NCBI GenBank assembly: GCA_964502215.1
Contig: CAZCUN010000034.1
Location: 1 to 38,011, forward strand
Source of the DNA: JAALLB01 sp964502215
GTDB taxonomy: Bacteria; Pseudomonadota; Alphaproteobacteria; Rhizobiales; Rhizobiaceae
Direction: 5' to 3'
Length of the DNA: 38,011 nucleotides
Notes under the pieces: model-generated
What the model was told of the DNA's origin: nothing
Database searches by the model: none
The model's input: only the letters and a program-made list of their open reading frames with translations
Part shown: piece by piece, positions 17,811-25,599 of the stretch
How positions within the stretch are numbered: the first letter of the stretch is position 1
How the letters are laid out: every line of letters begins with the position of its first letter
Position numbers and translations under genes: made by a program

Positions 17811-18592
17811 GTTGGCATCCAATCTTGTTCATTTTTATCAAGCCATAATTTTCGCAACCATTTAGCAGGGCGCGTTTTATAGCGTAGTTTAGTACCCGCC
17901 CCTATAATGGCTTCTTCCATTTTAGGGTCACCATGAAAACACATGACACGACATGTTTCTGGTAAGCGAGGCTCAATGAAAAAATTCAAAGGCAGTATTG
18001 GAATTCCTTGCCGCTTGAAGGAGCAAACCCAGCCATCTGGAAAATACTCCAATTGCTTATATTTATGAGCTGTTAATGAGACATAACGTTGTTCGCCTTT
18101 GTAAGCGACTGCAGCTTCAATATTATCTTCAAATTCAGTATACAAGAAATCATGCTTACCAGGATCAAATCGATACACCGACCCATGGCCACCAACACGT
18201 CGGCGGCGCTTTTCTAACCAATCTCGACCCATACATACTTTACCAGGGGCATGGTCAAAAAAGCCACCCATTGGACCAGAAATAACAACATCAAGATCCA
18301 TAACAAGAGTTGCTCCTTTAAGACCAACTTCATTAGGCTTTATCATCGTAATTTTACGCCAGGCACCACGTCGCTTACCCGTAGTCATGGCTTTCACCAT
18401 TTCATCCTCTACTGGAACAACTGGCAATGGATGAACTTCAACTTCATCCCGAATTCCTTCTGCATTCTCAGTAAAGCAAATAAACCTAAATGGCCTATCA
18501 AGGTTGCGCTTCACACCCGCATAAAGACGGTTTACATAATATGGTGGAAATTTATCCCCCCACTTTATACAAACAATATTGGCAACGCTCAT
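17807..18592 (-). CDS. Glycosyltransferase-like protein with DxD motif
   Basis: A 261-residue protein of a family common in alphaproteobacteria. It starts VANIVCIKWGDKFPPYYVNRLYAGVKRN, continues with FRFICFTENAEGI, and has VMDLDVVI near residue 97, which supplies the DxD metal/nucleotide-sugar site of GT-A enzymes related to families 8 and 32. The C-terminus is basic (KTRPAKWLRKLW), suggesting contact with the membrane surface. It is translationally coupled to the KpsS-like gene and probably first in that two-gene operon. The sugar donor is unknown. No strong ribosome site is seen upstream of the ATG. Confidence 0.75.
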   Translation of the reverse strand: MSVANIVCIKWGDKFPPYYVNRLYAGVKRNLDRPFRFICFTENAEGIRDEVEVHPLPVVPVEDEMVKAMTTGKRRGAWRKITMIKPNEVGLKGATLVMDLDVVISGPMGGFFDHAPGKVCMGRDWLEKRRRRVGGHGSVYRFDPGKHDFLYTEFEDNIEAAVAYKGEQRYVSLTAHKYKQLEYFPDGWVCSFKRQGIPILPLNFFIEPRLPETCRVMCFHGDPKMEEAIIGAGTKLRYKTRPAKWLRKLWLDKNEQDWMPT

Positions 18593-18805
18593 TTTCGGTA
18601 AGTTTCTATATCACTGTTAAGTCTAGCGTTTGGTATCATTAAATCATGCTTCCTGCAAACAAACATAAACGCAATACAACAAGTTAGAGAAAACACTTAT
18701 TAACCACTTGTTAGCCCTATATTAAATCAACTCATCAGAATTTGACCTAACGTTAATTATTATTCGCACATATTAAACACCACATTTAAATCGGTGGGTC
18801 ACCAG

Positions 18806-21295
18806 GTGAATACAACTAATTCAAAAAAATTATATGCACGATTCTATACTTTTTTAGGTCTAGAAAAGTTTGACGAAAACCAATTTGGTGAACAAGCAGC
18901 TCGCGAAGTTCGTCGAATACAAATCAAATCCGTCTACTCTCTTACTTCAGCAATGATGTGCGGAAACATACTGTTTGCTATTTTGCTAACGGCAAATATA
19001 CTTGGTTATGGATTTTGGCAAGATGCTGTCGCAGTTGTATGGTGCGTGTCAATCGTTGGTATTTCACTTCACACTTTATATAAAAGTAATGTGCGTAAAA
19101 AACAAAACCATGAGTATTCAGGATCAGAGAAATCGATCAAGAGTCTAATATATTCATCTGCAGTTCTTTCATTAATCTGGTGTTTGCCAGTAATTGTATT
19201 TTATAGCTTTACAGAAAGCGTTGAACGCGGTGTCATCACCGCAATTATGGCGGGCATTCTTTCTGCAGGTGCCGCTTCACTATCACGCGTGCCAAAAGCA
19301 GCCTATGCTTGGCTTTTCATAGCTGGCACAATTCATTTTTTAGTTGCAGTTATATCTGCTATTTCAACAGGTCAACTTGCTGATTTTACAATAGCAATTT
19401 TTGCACTACTTGCGACGGCAGGCTTAGCTGCGTCAGTTTATGAGCGATCTGAATCTTTCTTCAGAGCCTTTAAAAACACACAAAGCATAAAAGAAAAGAG
19501 TGAAGTTATCGACCTTCTACTCAAAGACTATGAAAGTCAGGCGACAGAGTGGCTTTGGGAAACAGACAAAAATGGATATGGTACACGCGTACCCTCTCAA
19601 ATCCTTGATATGTTGGGTTATGACTTTGAAATTTTTAAACAATCAACTGCCCCACAGCTAGCGCGATTACATGCTACTGAAGAATGTCATCAAAACTTAT
19701 CACGCTTAATGGATGCGCTTTCAAGAAAAGAAGAATTCCATGACATAACTTTGAGCATTACGGATGCTCAAGATGGTACTACTAAATGGATTATGACACG
19801 CGGGAAACCGCAATGGGATGGTGAAAACTTCCTAGGTTATCGAGGTATTTGCGCAGACGCAACTGTCGCAATGGAAGCTGAAAAGAACATTCATTATCTT
19901 GCAAAAAATGACGCACTAACAGATTTATCTAATCGTTCATCATTTAACGATCAGCTAGCTATCTGGAACAAATCAAATAGAGATTTTGGAATTTTACTTA
20001 TTGATCTAGATCATTTTAAGGCCGTCAATGATACGCATGGCCATGCTGCTGGTGATTTTGTTCTAAAAGAAGTAGCTACTCGCCTAAAATCTGCGATTGC
20101 TGAAAGCAAAATTCGTCGTGCCGATGAATGCACAATTGCTCGACTGGGCGGTGATGAATTCGCAGTTACTTTTGTCGCTGATAGACGTGCTGAAAACATG
20201 AATATTAAAGAAACCACAGACAACCTTGCCAAACGTATTGTTACTTTGATGGCTGAACCTTTTATCTATGAAGGTCAAGAAATCAGAATTGGTGCATCAG
20301 TAGGTTACGTAATTGCACCAGTAGATGGTGATGAAATTGCCAGACTTATTAACCGAGCAGATATGGCTCTTTACAGAGCCAAAGCTAATGGTAAGTCAAC
20401 TCAACACCGCTTTGATTTTTCAATGGATGAAGAAACACGCTCAACTAAATTATTGGAACTAGATGTCAGAAATGCATTGCAGTTAGGCCAACTAAAAATT
20501 GCGTATCAGCCAATCGTATCTGTAGGCTTTGGCATAGATGATAATAAAACCCTATCCCCTGAAACAGCAGGCATGGAAGCATTGCTACGTTGGGAGCACC
20601 CAACAAAAGGAAACATCGGCCCTGATGTCTTTATTCCAATAGCTGAAGCAACGGGAAGCATCATCGCGATTGGTGAATGGGTTATGAAGCAAGCATGTAT
20701 GGAGGCTTCAACTTGGGATGATCAAAGTTCAATTGCAGTCAATGTGTCAGTCAAACAAATCATTGCACCAAACTTCATTCATACAGTATTGGGCGCACTT
20801 GCAACCTCTGGCTTACCTGCTAGCCGTTTAGAAATTGAAATGACTGAAAGCGTTCTGATTACAGATCCAGAGCTTACAATAAAAACAATTAGACAATTAA
20901 GATCACTGGGTGTGAGAGTATCGCTTGATGATTTTGGAACTGGGTATTCTTCCCTTTCTTATATTGCTGATTTTGATGTTGATCGTATTAAAATCGACAA
21001 GTCTTTTGTTGATAAATTAAGCGACAAAAACGCCAATGCCGCACCAGTGATCAATGCGATTACAAACCTTGCTTCTTCTCTTGGTCTTGTGACTGTGGGT
21101 GAAGGTGTCGAGACAATTGAGCAAGCCGAAATGCTTAAAAAGCTGGGGTGTGACCACTTACAAGGCTATTACTACGGTAGACCAGAGGTTAGAGAAATTA
21201 AAGAAAAAAGCTCTTCAAGCAAGATAAAGCAGATGAAAAGCAAAAAAACAAAAAAACCACCTTCGACACAAGAAAAAATCAAGAAGACTGGATAA
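18806..21295 (+). CDS. Membrane GGDEF-EAL protein (cyclic di-GMP synthase/phosphodiesterase)
   Basis: About 829 residues: six or so membrane helices (about 40-220), a PAS-like sensor segment (about 235-365, containing ATEWLWETD), a GGDEF domain (about 375-540) with the intact RLGGDEFAVTF signature, and an EAL domain (about 555-805). The EAL domain has MEALLRWEHP, EMTESVLI, DDFGTGYSS, KIDKSFV and GEGVET, so all main catalytic and metal residues look present and either activity is possible. The classical RxxD inhibitory site five residues before GGDEF is not present; the spacing is RRAD-ECTIARL instead. The lysine-rich tail (KMKSKKTKK) is unusual. GTG 18806 was chosen for GGTGGG seven bases upstream; GTG 18794 is in frame. 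It may tune the neighbouring surface-glycan genes. Confidence 0.92.
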   Translation: MNTTNSKKLYARFYTFLGLEKFDENQFGEQAAREVRRIQIKSVYSLTSAMMCGNILFAILLTANILGYGFWQDAVAVVWCVSIVGISLHTLYKSNVRKKQNHEYSGSEKSIKSLIYSSAVLSLIWCLPVIVFYSFTESVERGVITAIMAGILSAGAASLSRVPKAAYAWLFIAGTIHFLVAVISAISTGQLADFTIAIFALLATAGLAASVYERSESFFRAFKNTQSIKEKSEVIDLLLKDYESQATEWLWETDKNGYGTRVPSQILDMLGYDFEIFKQSTAPQLARLHATEECHQNLSRLMDALSRKEEFHDITLSITDAQDGTTKWIMTRGKPQWDGENFLGYRGICADATVAMEAEKNIHYLAKNDALTDLSNRSSFNDQLAIWNKSNRDFGILLIDLDHFKAVNDTHGHAAGDFVLKEVATRLKSAIAESKIRRADECTIARLGGDEFAVTFVADRRAENMNIKETTDNLAKRIVTLMAEPFIYEGQEIRIGASVGYVIAPVDGDEIARLINRADMALYRAKANGKSTQHRFDFSMDEETRSTKLLELDVRNALQLGQLKIAYQPIVSVGFGIDDNKTLSPETAGMEALLRWEHPTKGNIGPDVFIPIAEATGSIIAIGEWVMKQACMEASTWDDQSSIAVNVSVKQIIAPNFIHTVLGALATSGLPASRLEIEMTESVLITDPELTIKTIRQLRSLGVRVSLDDFGTGYSSLSYIADFDVDRIKIDKSFVDKLSDKNANAAPVINAITNLASSLGLVTVGEGVETIEQAEMLKKLGCDHLQGYYYGRPEVREIKEKSSSSKIKQMKSKKTKKPPSTQEKIKKTG

Positions 21296-21303
21296 TGATT
21301 ATG

Positions 21304-21324
21304 AGGCCGCTTATTTAGCGGCCT
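21304..21324 (+). terminator. Hairpin terminator after the GGDEF-EAL gene
   Basis: AGGCCGC, loop TTATTTA, GCGGCCT: a perfect 7-bp GC-rich stem 8 bases after the stop, followed by an interrupted T-rich stretch (TACTTATATTT). Probably a rho-independent terminator with a weak T tail. Confidence 0.7.
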
Positions 21325-21428
21325 TACTTATATTTAGCTTTCAAACCTGTGTGTGCAGTGCGTTAAGGACTTGTAATTCCCCCTACTCGATTGTTATCTA
21401 ATATACGAAACAAATAACGGTTGAGCAC

Positions 21429-22394
21429 ATGTCTACACATCATACAAAAATGCTTATTATTGGTTCTGGCCCAGCTGGCTATACTGCCGCTATATATGGT
21501 GCGCGCGCTATGTTGGAACCAACATTAGTTGCAGGCCTTGAGCAAGGTGGTCAGCTAATGATCACGACAGAAGTTGAAAATTACCCAGGTTATGCGGAGG
21601 CTGTACAAGGCCCTTGGATGATGGAGCAAATGCTCGAACAAGCAAAGAATGTAGGTACAAACATCATCAACGATCATATAATGGAAGTTGATTTAGATGC
21701 ACGTCCATTCAAGGCAGTTGGCGATAGTGGCACAATTTATACAGCCGACACGGTTGTCATTTGCACTGGTGCAAAAGCAAAATGGCTTGGCCTTCCTTCA
21801 GAAGATAAATTCATGGGCTTTGGCGTTTCTGCCTGTGCAACCTGTGATGGCTTTTTTTACCGCGGCAAAGAAGTTGTTGTTGTTGGCGGTGGCAACACTG
21901 CAATTGAAGAAGCGCTTTATCTATCAAACCTTGCTTCAAAGGTTACTATTCTTCACCGCCGTGATGAGTTCCGTGCAGAACGTATTTTGCAAGAACGAGT
22001 TTTCAAAAAAGCAAACATAGAAATTATGTGGGATAGTGAACTTGCCGAAATTACTGGCGAAGAGAGCATCCCCCCTTCTGTTACTGGTGTAAAAATTAAA
22101 AACCGTAACACTGGTGATATTACCGATTATAAAACTGATGGCGTCTTTATTGCGATTGGCCATGCCCCGCAAACCGAACTCTTTGAAGGTAAGTTGAAAA
22201 AGAAAGACTCAGGTTATCTTTGGACAGCACCAGACTCAACTGCAACTGAGGTGCAAGGTGTCTATGCTGCTGGCGATATTACAGATGATATTTACCGTCA
22301 GGCAGTAACAGCGGCAGGCATGGGCTGTATGGCAGCGCTAGAAGCAGAGAAATATCTTGCAGAACATGAAGCGGTAAGCGAAGCTGCCGAGTAA
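21429..22394 (+). CDS. trxB: Thioredoxin-disulfide reductase
   Basis: A 321-residue low-molecular-weight thioredoxin reductase, moving electrons from NADPH through FAD to thioredoxin. The FAD motif GSGPAGYTAA is at 12-21, the redox pair CATC at C136 and C139, the NADPH motif VGGGNTAIEEA near 155, and the C-terminal AAGDITDD near 280. Full length and intact. It is followed 32 bases later by the LsrB/VtlR-type regulator gene, the arrangement known from rhizobia and Brucella. That regulator has been tied to redox and small-RNA control in those bacteria. Confidence 0.97.
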   Translation: MSTHHTKMLIIGSGPAGYTAAIYGARAMLEPTLVAGLEQGGQLMITTEVENYPGYAEAVQGPWMMEQMLEQAKNVGTNIINDHIMEVDLDARPFKAVGDSGTIYTADTVVICTGAKAKWLGLPSEDKFMGFGVSACATCDGFFYRGKEVVVVGGGNTAIEEALYLSNLASKVTILHRRDEFRAERILQERVFKKANIEIMWDSELAEITGEESIPPSVTGVKIKNRNTGDITDYKTDGVFIAIGHAPQTELFEGKLKKKDSGYLWTAPDSTATEVQGVYAAGDITDDIYRQAVTAAGMGCMAALEAEKYLAEHEAVSEAAE

Positions 22395-22426
22395 GGTTTT
22401 GAAATTCCATGAAACGGGAGGGTTGA

Positions 22427-23317
22427 ATGGACTGGGACAAACTGCGGATTTTTCATGCGGTAGCAGAAGCGGGTAGCTTCACCCACGCAGCGGATAAGCT
22501 AAATCTTAGCCAATCTGCCATTTCGCGTCAGGTGAGCAGCCTCGAGGGAGACTTAAAAGTCCCCCTCTTTCATAGACACGCACGTGGATTGGTTATGACC
22601 GACCAAGGCGAAACACTTTATGCAACAGCACATGACGTTTTGCTCAAACTTGATGCTGTTCAATCTAAGCTTACAGATTCAACGGAACGCCCCGAAGGCA
22701 ATATGAAAGTAACGACAACCGTAGGTCTCGGCACAGGTTGGCTTACAACTCGTATTCACGAATTTATAAATCTATACCCTGATATTCACCTTGAGGTTAT
22801 TTTAGCTGACGAGGAGTTGGATTTAGTAACAAGAGCAGCTGATTGCGCAATAAGGTTACGACAACCCACAAATCCTGACCTTATTCAACGCAAGCTATTT
22901 ACCGTGCACCTGCATATGTATGCAGCTCCCAGTTATCTTAAAAAATACGGGCAACCAACAACATTAGAAGAACTTAATCAGCATAGAATAATTGCATATG
23001 GTGAAAACGTTCCAGGGTATTTAGCTGAAGTAAATTGGCTTTTATACGCAGGCATGGAAAACAATCAAAAACGCGAAGCAACCTTTCAAGTAAACAACCT
23101 TCGTGCTTTACGTCGTGTTTGTGAAGAAGGTACAGGGATTGCGGTGCTACCGGATTATATTGTTGAAGATCGCCACGCATTAGTACAGTTAATGCCAGAT
23201 GTTGATGTGCCAGAGTTTGATACTTACTTCTGTTACCCAGCAGAAATGCGCTCCTCAGCAAAGCTAAAAGTTTTCCGAGATTTCCTAATTTCAAAAGCCA
23301 GACACTGGAAATATTAA
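22427..23317 (+). CDS. lsrB: LysR-type regulator of the LsrB/VtlR group
   Basis: A 296-residue LysR protein. The N-terminal helix-turn-helix is at about residues 1-60 (MDWDKLRIFHAVAEAGSFT, then LSQSAISRQVSSLE), and the substrate-binding domain at about 90-290 with cysteines in RAADCAIRL and RRVCEEGTG. The start has a strong GGGAGGG site five bases upstream. The assignment to LsrB (Sinorhizobium, Agrobacterium) / VtlR (Brucella) rests on the match of the N-terminus and the position directly behind trxB. From memory, VtlR/LsrB proteins activate AbcR-type small RNAs, which makes the small RNA candidate 1.1 kb downstream notable. The downstream gene starts 5 bases after its stop, so the two are co-transcribed. 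Confidence 0.85.
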   Translation: MDWDKLRIFHAVAEAGSFTHAADKLNLSQSAISRQVSSLEGDLKVPLFHRHARGLVMTDQGETLYATAHDVLLKLDAVQSKLTDSTERPEGNMKVTTTVGLGTGWLTTRIHEFINLYPDIHLEVILADEELDLVTRAADCAIRLRQPTNPDLIQRKLFTVHLHMYAAPSYLKKYGQPTTLEELNQHRIIAYGENVPGYLAEVNWLLYAGMENNQKREATFQVNNLRALRRVCEEGTGIAVLPDYIVEDRHALVQLMPDVDVPEFDTYFCYPAEMRSSAKLKVFRDFLISKARHWKY

Positions 23318-23322
23318 ATCTC

Positions 23323-24249
23323 ATGCGCACCATCACATTTGAAGAAGCAGACCCTCACCTAACTTGGACAGCAATTTCAGATGCCATCTATGCAGGACAT
23401 CTATTGCCAAAAGCAGAGATTGGTGACCTTTTATTACAACAGGCTCCAAATGCACTTTTAAGTCGAGGCGCATGGATAGAAGGCCTTGGCATGGCAATGA
23501 AATCCATGAGTGTTTTTCCAGAAAACAAATCAGCACCTACAATACAAGGTGGCGTACTCTTATTTGATGGAAAAGACGGTAATTTAAAAGCCGTTATAGA
23601 CGGTATCCTTGTTACCAAATGGAAGACCGCAGGTGATAGTGTTTTAGGCGCAAAATTACTTGCTAATAGCGAACCGAAAACCCATCTGATGGTAGGTGCG
23701 GGAACAGTCGCCGCATCTATTTTAGAAGCTTACCACGAAATATTTCCATCAATCGAACGCTTTATTATTTTCAACCGCACAAAAAGCAAGGCTCAAACTC
23801 TCGCTGAACTGTATAAAGATAAAATACCTAACATTGAAATTGCAGAGAACCTTGAAGGAGCCTGCAGCAAAGCAGATATCATAACAAGTGCCACAATGAC
23901 AGTTGACCCAATTATTAAAGGCGGCTGGATAAAACCAGGGACTCACATTGACCTAATTGGGGCATTCAAACCAAATATGCGTGAAGTTGATGACACCCTT
24001 TTGTTGAAATCAGAGATCTTTGTAGACTCTCGCGAAACCACAATAGGGCATATTGGCGAAATAGAAATTCCACTGCAAGAAGGCACTATTTGTCTAGATG
24101 ATATCAAAGGCGACTATTATGACCTTTGCAAAAACAAAACGGGACGAAGCTCAAAAGAAGCAATTACACTGTTTAAAAATGGTGGCGGTGCGCATATGGA
24201 TTTAATGACAAGCTTAGAAATTTACAGAACAATCCAAGCATTTACCTAA
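23323..24249 (+). CDS. Ornithine cyclodeaminase family protein
   Basis: A 308-residue protein of the OCD/mu-crystallin family. The N-terminal half holds KSMSVFPENKSAPTIQGGVLLFD and KWKTAGDSVLGAKLLA, which form the substrate and dimer region. The second half is a Rossmann fold starting LMVGAGTVAASILEAYHEIF near residue 126, with FNRTKSKAQTLA. Members include true ornithine cyclodeaminases and imine reductases such as pyrroline-2-carboxylate reductase; which one this is cannot be decided by reading. The lack of a ribosome site and the 5-base gap from lsrB point to translational coupling. It could be a target or effector-supply partner of the regulator. Confidence 0.85.
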   Translation: MRTITFEEADPHLTWTAISDAIYAGHLLPKAEIGDLLLQQAPNALLSRGAWIEGLGMAMKSMSVFPENKSAPTIQGGVLLFDGKDGNLKAVIDGILVTKWKTAGDSVLGAKLLANSEPKTHLMVGAGTVAASILEAYHEIFPSIERFIIFNRTKSKAQTLAELYKDKIPNIEIAENLEGACSKADIITSATMTVDPIIKGGWIKPGTHIDLIGAFKPNMREVDDTLLLKSEIFVDSRETTIGHIGEIEIPLQEGTICLDDIKGDYYDLCKNKTGRSSKEAITLFKNGGGAHMDLMTSLEIYRTIQAFT

Positions 24250-24368
24250 GGTAATATAATCAAGTTTTAGTGATAAATATACAACTAATCCACAGATATA
24301 GTAGTTTATATTGATATTTTGGGTAAGTTTTTGACTTAGTGTATTGTTTTGAAACACTTCGCAAGCAT

Positions 24369-24374
24369 TATAAA
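24369..24374 (+). promoter_or_regulatory. Putative -10 box for the small RNA
   Basis: TATAAA at 24369-24374 lies about 10-15 bases before the first hairpin region, in a strongly AT-rich run. A TTTTGA at 24347-24352 is 16 bases upstream and could serve as a poor -35. This is a motif match only. Confidence 0.35.
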
Positions 24375-24453
24375 TTTAACGGTAAGTGATTCGATTTGTT
24401 ATTCTCCTCCCGACAAATCAGAATACAACTACTGTTACCCAAGAAGGCTAAGA

Positions 24454-24486
24454 ATGAATACACCTTCTAATACTGCGCCGGGCTAA
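24454..24486 (+). CDS. Possible 10-residue peptide inside the small RNA
   Basis: ATG AAT ACA ... GGC TAA encodes MNTPSNTAPG. AGAAGG lies seven bases upstream (24442-24447), a good ribosome site, but it is paired with CCTTCT of the same frame in hairpin 2. The stop falls in the terminator stem. Translation is not established; the frame may be chance. Confidence 0.2.
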   Translation: MNTPSNTAPG

Positions 24487-24506
24487 GATTTCAGCCCGGC
24501 TTTTTT
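24477..24506 (+). terminator. Rho-independent terminator of the small RNA
   Basis: Perfect 8-bp stem GCCGGGCT / AGCCCGGC with loop AAGATTTC, followed by TTTTTT. On the other strand no T run follows, so it acts on plus-strand transcripts rather than on msrP. Confidence 0.92.
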
Positions 24507-24517
24507 CCAAAATTCAA

Positions 24518-25495
24518 TTACTTATATAAAGCTTCGCTTTGAAGGTTTTTATAAAGATGCGCGACTTGTTCTTCGTAGCCATTAAACATCTTCGTTGGAA
24601 TACGCTTACCAGTTTCTAAATCACGCTCAGTTGCTTGCGTCCAACGTGGGTGATCAACCGCAGGATTAACATTTGCCCAGAAGCCGTACTCTTTAGGGCC
24701 AAGCTCTTCCCAGAAACTCACTGGGCGCTCTTTTGTAAAGCTAATTTTTTTAATGGACTTGATATGCTTGAAGCCATATTTCCATGGAAGTGCAAGACGT
24801 AATGGCGCACCCATTTGCTTTGGAACTGGCTTACCATATGCACCAGTAACCATGAACGTCATCTCATTCATAGCTTCTTCCATAGTAATGCCTTCAACAT
24901 AAGGCCAAGGGTACCAGAATTGTTTTTGTCCAGGTGCTATAGATTTATCTTCAAACGTTTCAAACCGAACATATTTTGCATCATTTGTTGGCTTAGCAAT
25001 TTTAATCAATTCCGAAAGCTCAAAACCTGACCAAGGAACAGTCATCGACCATGCTTCAACGCAACGGTGACGGTATAAGCGCTCTTCTAATGGCATCTTT
25101 TTAAGAAGATCATCAATACCAATTGTCATTGGTTTTTCAACTTCACCATCAACCAATATTTCCCAAGGGCGTATTTTCAAAGCTTGAGCCGCTTGGTGAA
25201 TTTGCTTGTGAGAACCAAACTCGTAAAAATTATTATAAGTAACGTTTAACTGTTCTGGAGTAACAGGGCGATCAAGCTTGTATTTTTCATTACGAACAAT
25301 GTCTTTATAAAGTCCAGCACTTGGATCTTCAGCTGCTTGCGCCTGATGGCTAGCGTAAGTCATGCCAGTCGCAGCAAGAAGCCCCCCCATGCCAAGACCT
25401 TTTATCAACTCGCGTCGATTTAGAAAGACAGCTTCTGAAGTTGCTTGAGATTCAGATAAAGCCCATGAAGGTTTAATGAAATTTCTTTTTGACAA
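24518..25495 (-). CDS. msrP: Protein-methionine-sulfoxide reductase catalytic subunit MsrP (molybdoenzyme)
   Basis: A 325-residue periplasmic molybdopterin enzyme (formerly YedY) that repairs oxidised methionines in exported proteins. A twin-arginine signal is visible (RRELIKGLGMGGLLAA, arginines 27-28, cleavage near AQA at 52-54). The molybdenum ligand is C145 in YRHRCVEAWSMTVPW. FVTGAYGKPVPKQMGAPLRL and PWKYGFKHIKSIKKI follow as in the family. The start is a TTG with GAGGG seven bases upstream. The usual partner msrQ, the haem membrane subunit that feeds it electrons, is not adjacent and not elsewhere in the window. Confidence 0.95.
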   Translation of the reverse strand: MSKRNFIKPSWALSESQATSEAVFLNRRELIKGLGMGGLLAATGMTYASHQAQAAEDPSAGLYKDIVRNEKYKLDRPVTPEQLNVTYNNFYEFGSHKQIHQAAQALKIRPWEILVDGEVEKPMTIGIDDLLKKMPLEERLYRHRCVEAWSMTVPWSGFELSELIKIAKPTNDAKYVRFETFEDKSIAPGQKQFWYPWPYVEGITMEEAMNEMTFMVTGAYGKPVPKQMGAPLRLALPWKYGFKHIKSIKKISFTKERPVSFWEELGPKEYGFWANVNPAVDHPRWTQATERDLETGKRIPTKMFNGYEEQVAHLYKNLQSEALYK

Positions 25496-25599
25496 TATTC
25501 AGCCCTCGAATAAATTATTTATAGGTAAGAATATGACAAAGGCTGGTTTAATTTCAATAAACATAATCTCACAAAGGTGTCAGATTACTAAAATCGAAA

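Larger units (their letters stand above)
24382..24506 (+). ncRNA. Candidate trans-acting small RNA with an anti-Shine-Dalgarno loop (three hairpins)
   Basis: The gap between the OCD-family gene and msrP contains three consecutive hairpins on the plus strand. Hairpin 1 is GATTTGT (24393-24399) with ACAAATC (24413-24419), and its 13-base loop presents CTCCTCCC. Hairpin 2 is AGAAGG (24442-24447) with CCTTCT (24463-24468). Hairpin 3 is GCCGGGCT (24477-24484) with AGCCCGGC (24493-24500) followed by six T residues. Loops with CCTCCTCCC-like motifs and a final GC-rich terminator are the hallmark of rhizobial alpha-r14 and, more loosely, AbcR-type small RNAs, which block ribosome binding sites. The 5' end is estimated. 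Neither neighbouring gene needs this structure: msrP is transcribed from the other strand. Confidence 0.75.

Noticed and set aside
24477..24506. GC hairpin as the terminator of msrP
   Set aside because: The T run follows only on the plus strand, so it ends the small RNA rather than the minus-strand msrP transcript.
24250..24517. Riboswitch or attenuator leader for a downstream gene
   Set aside because: No gene follows on the plus strand after the terminator; msrP is on the other strand, so a stand-alone small RNA fits better.
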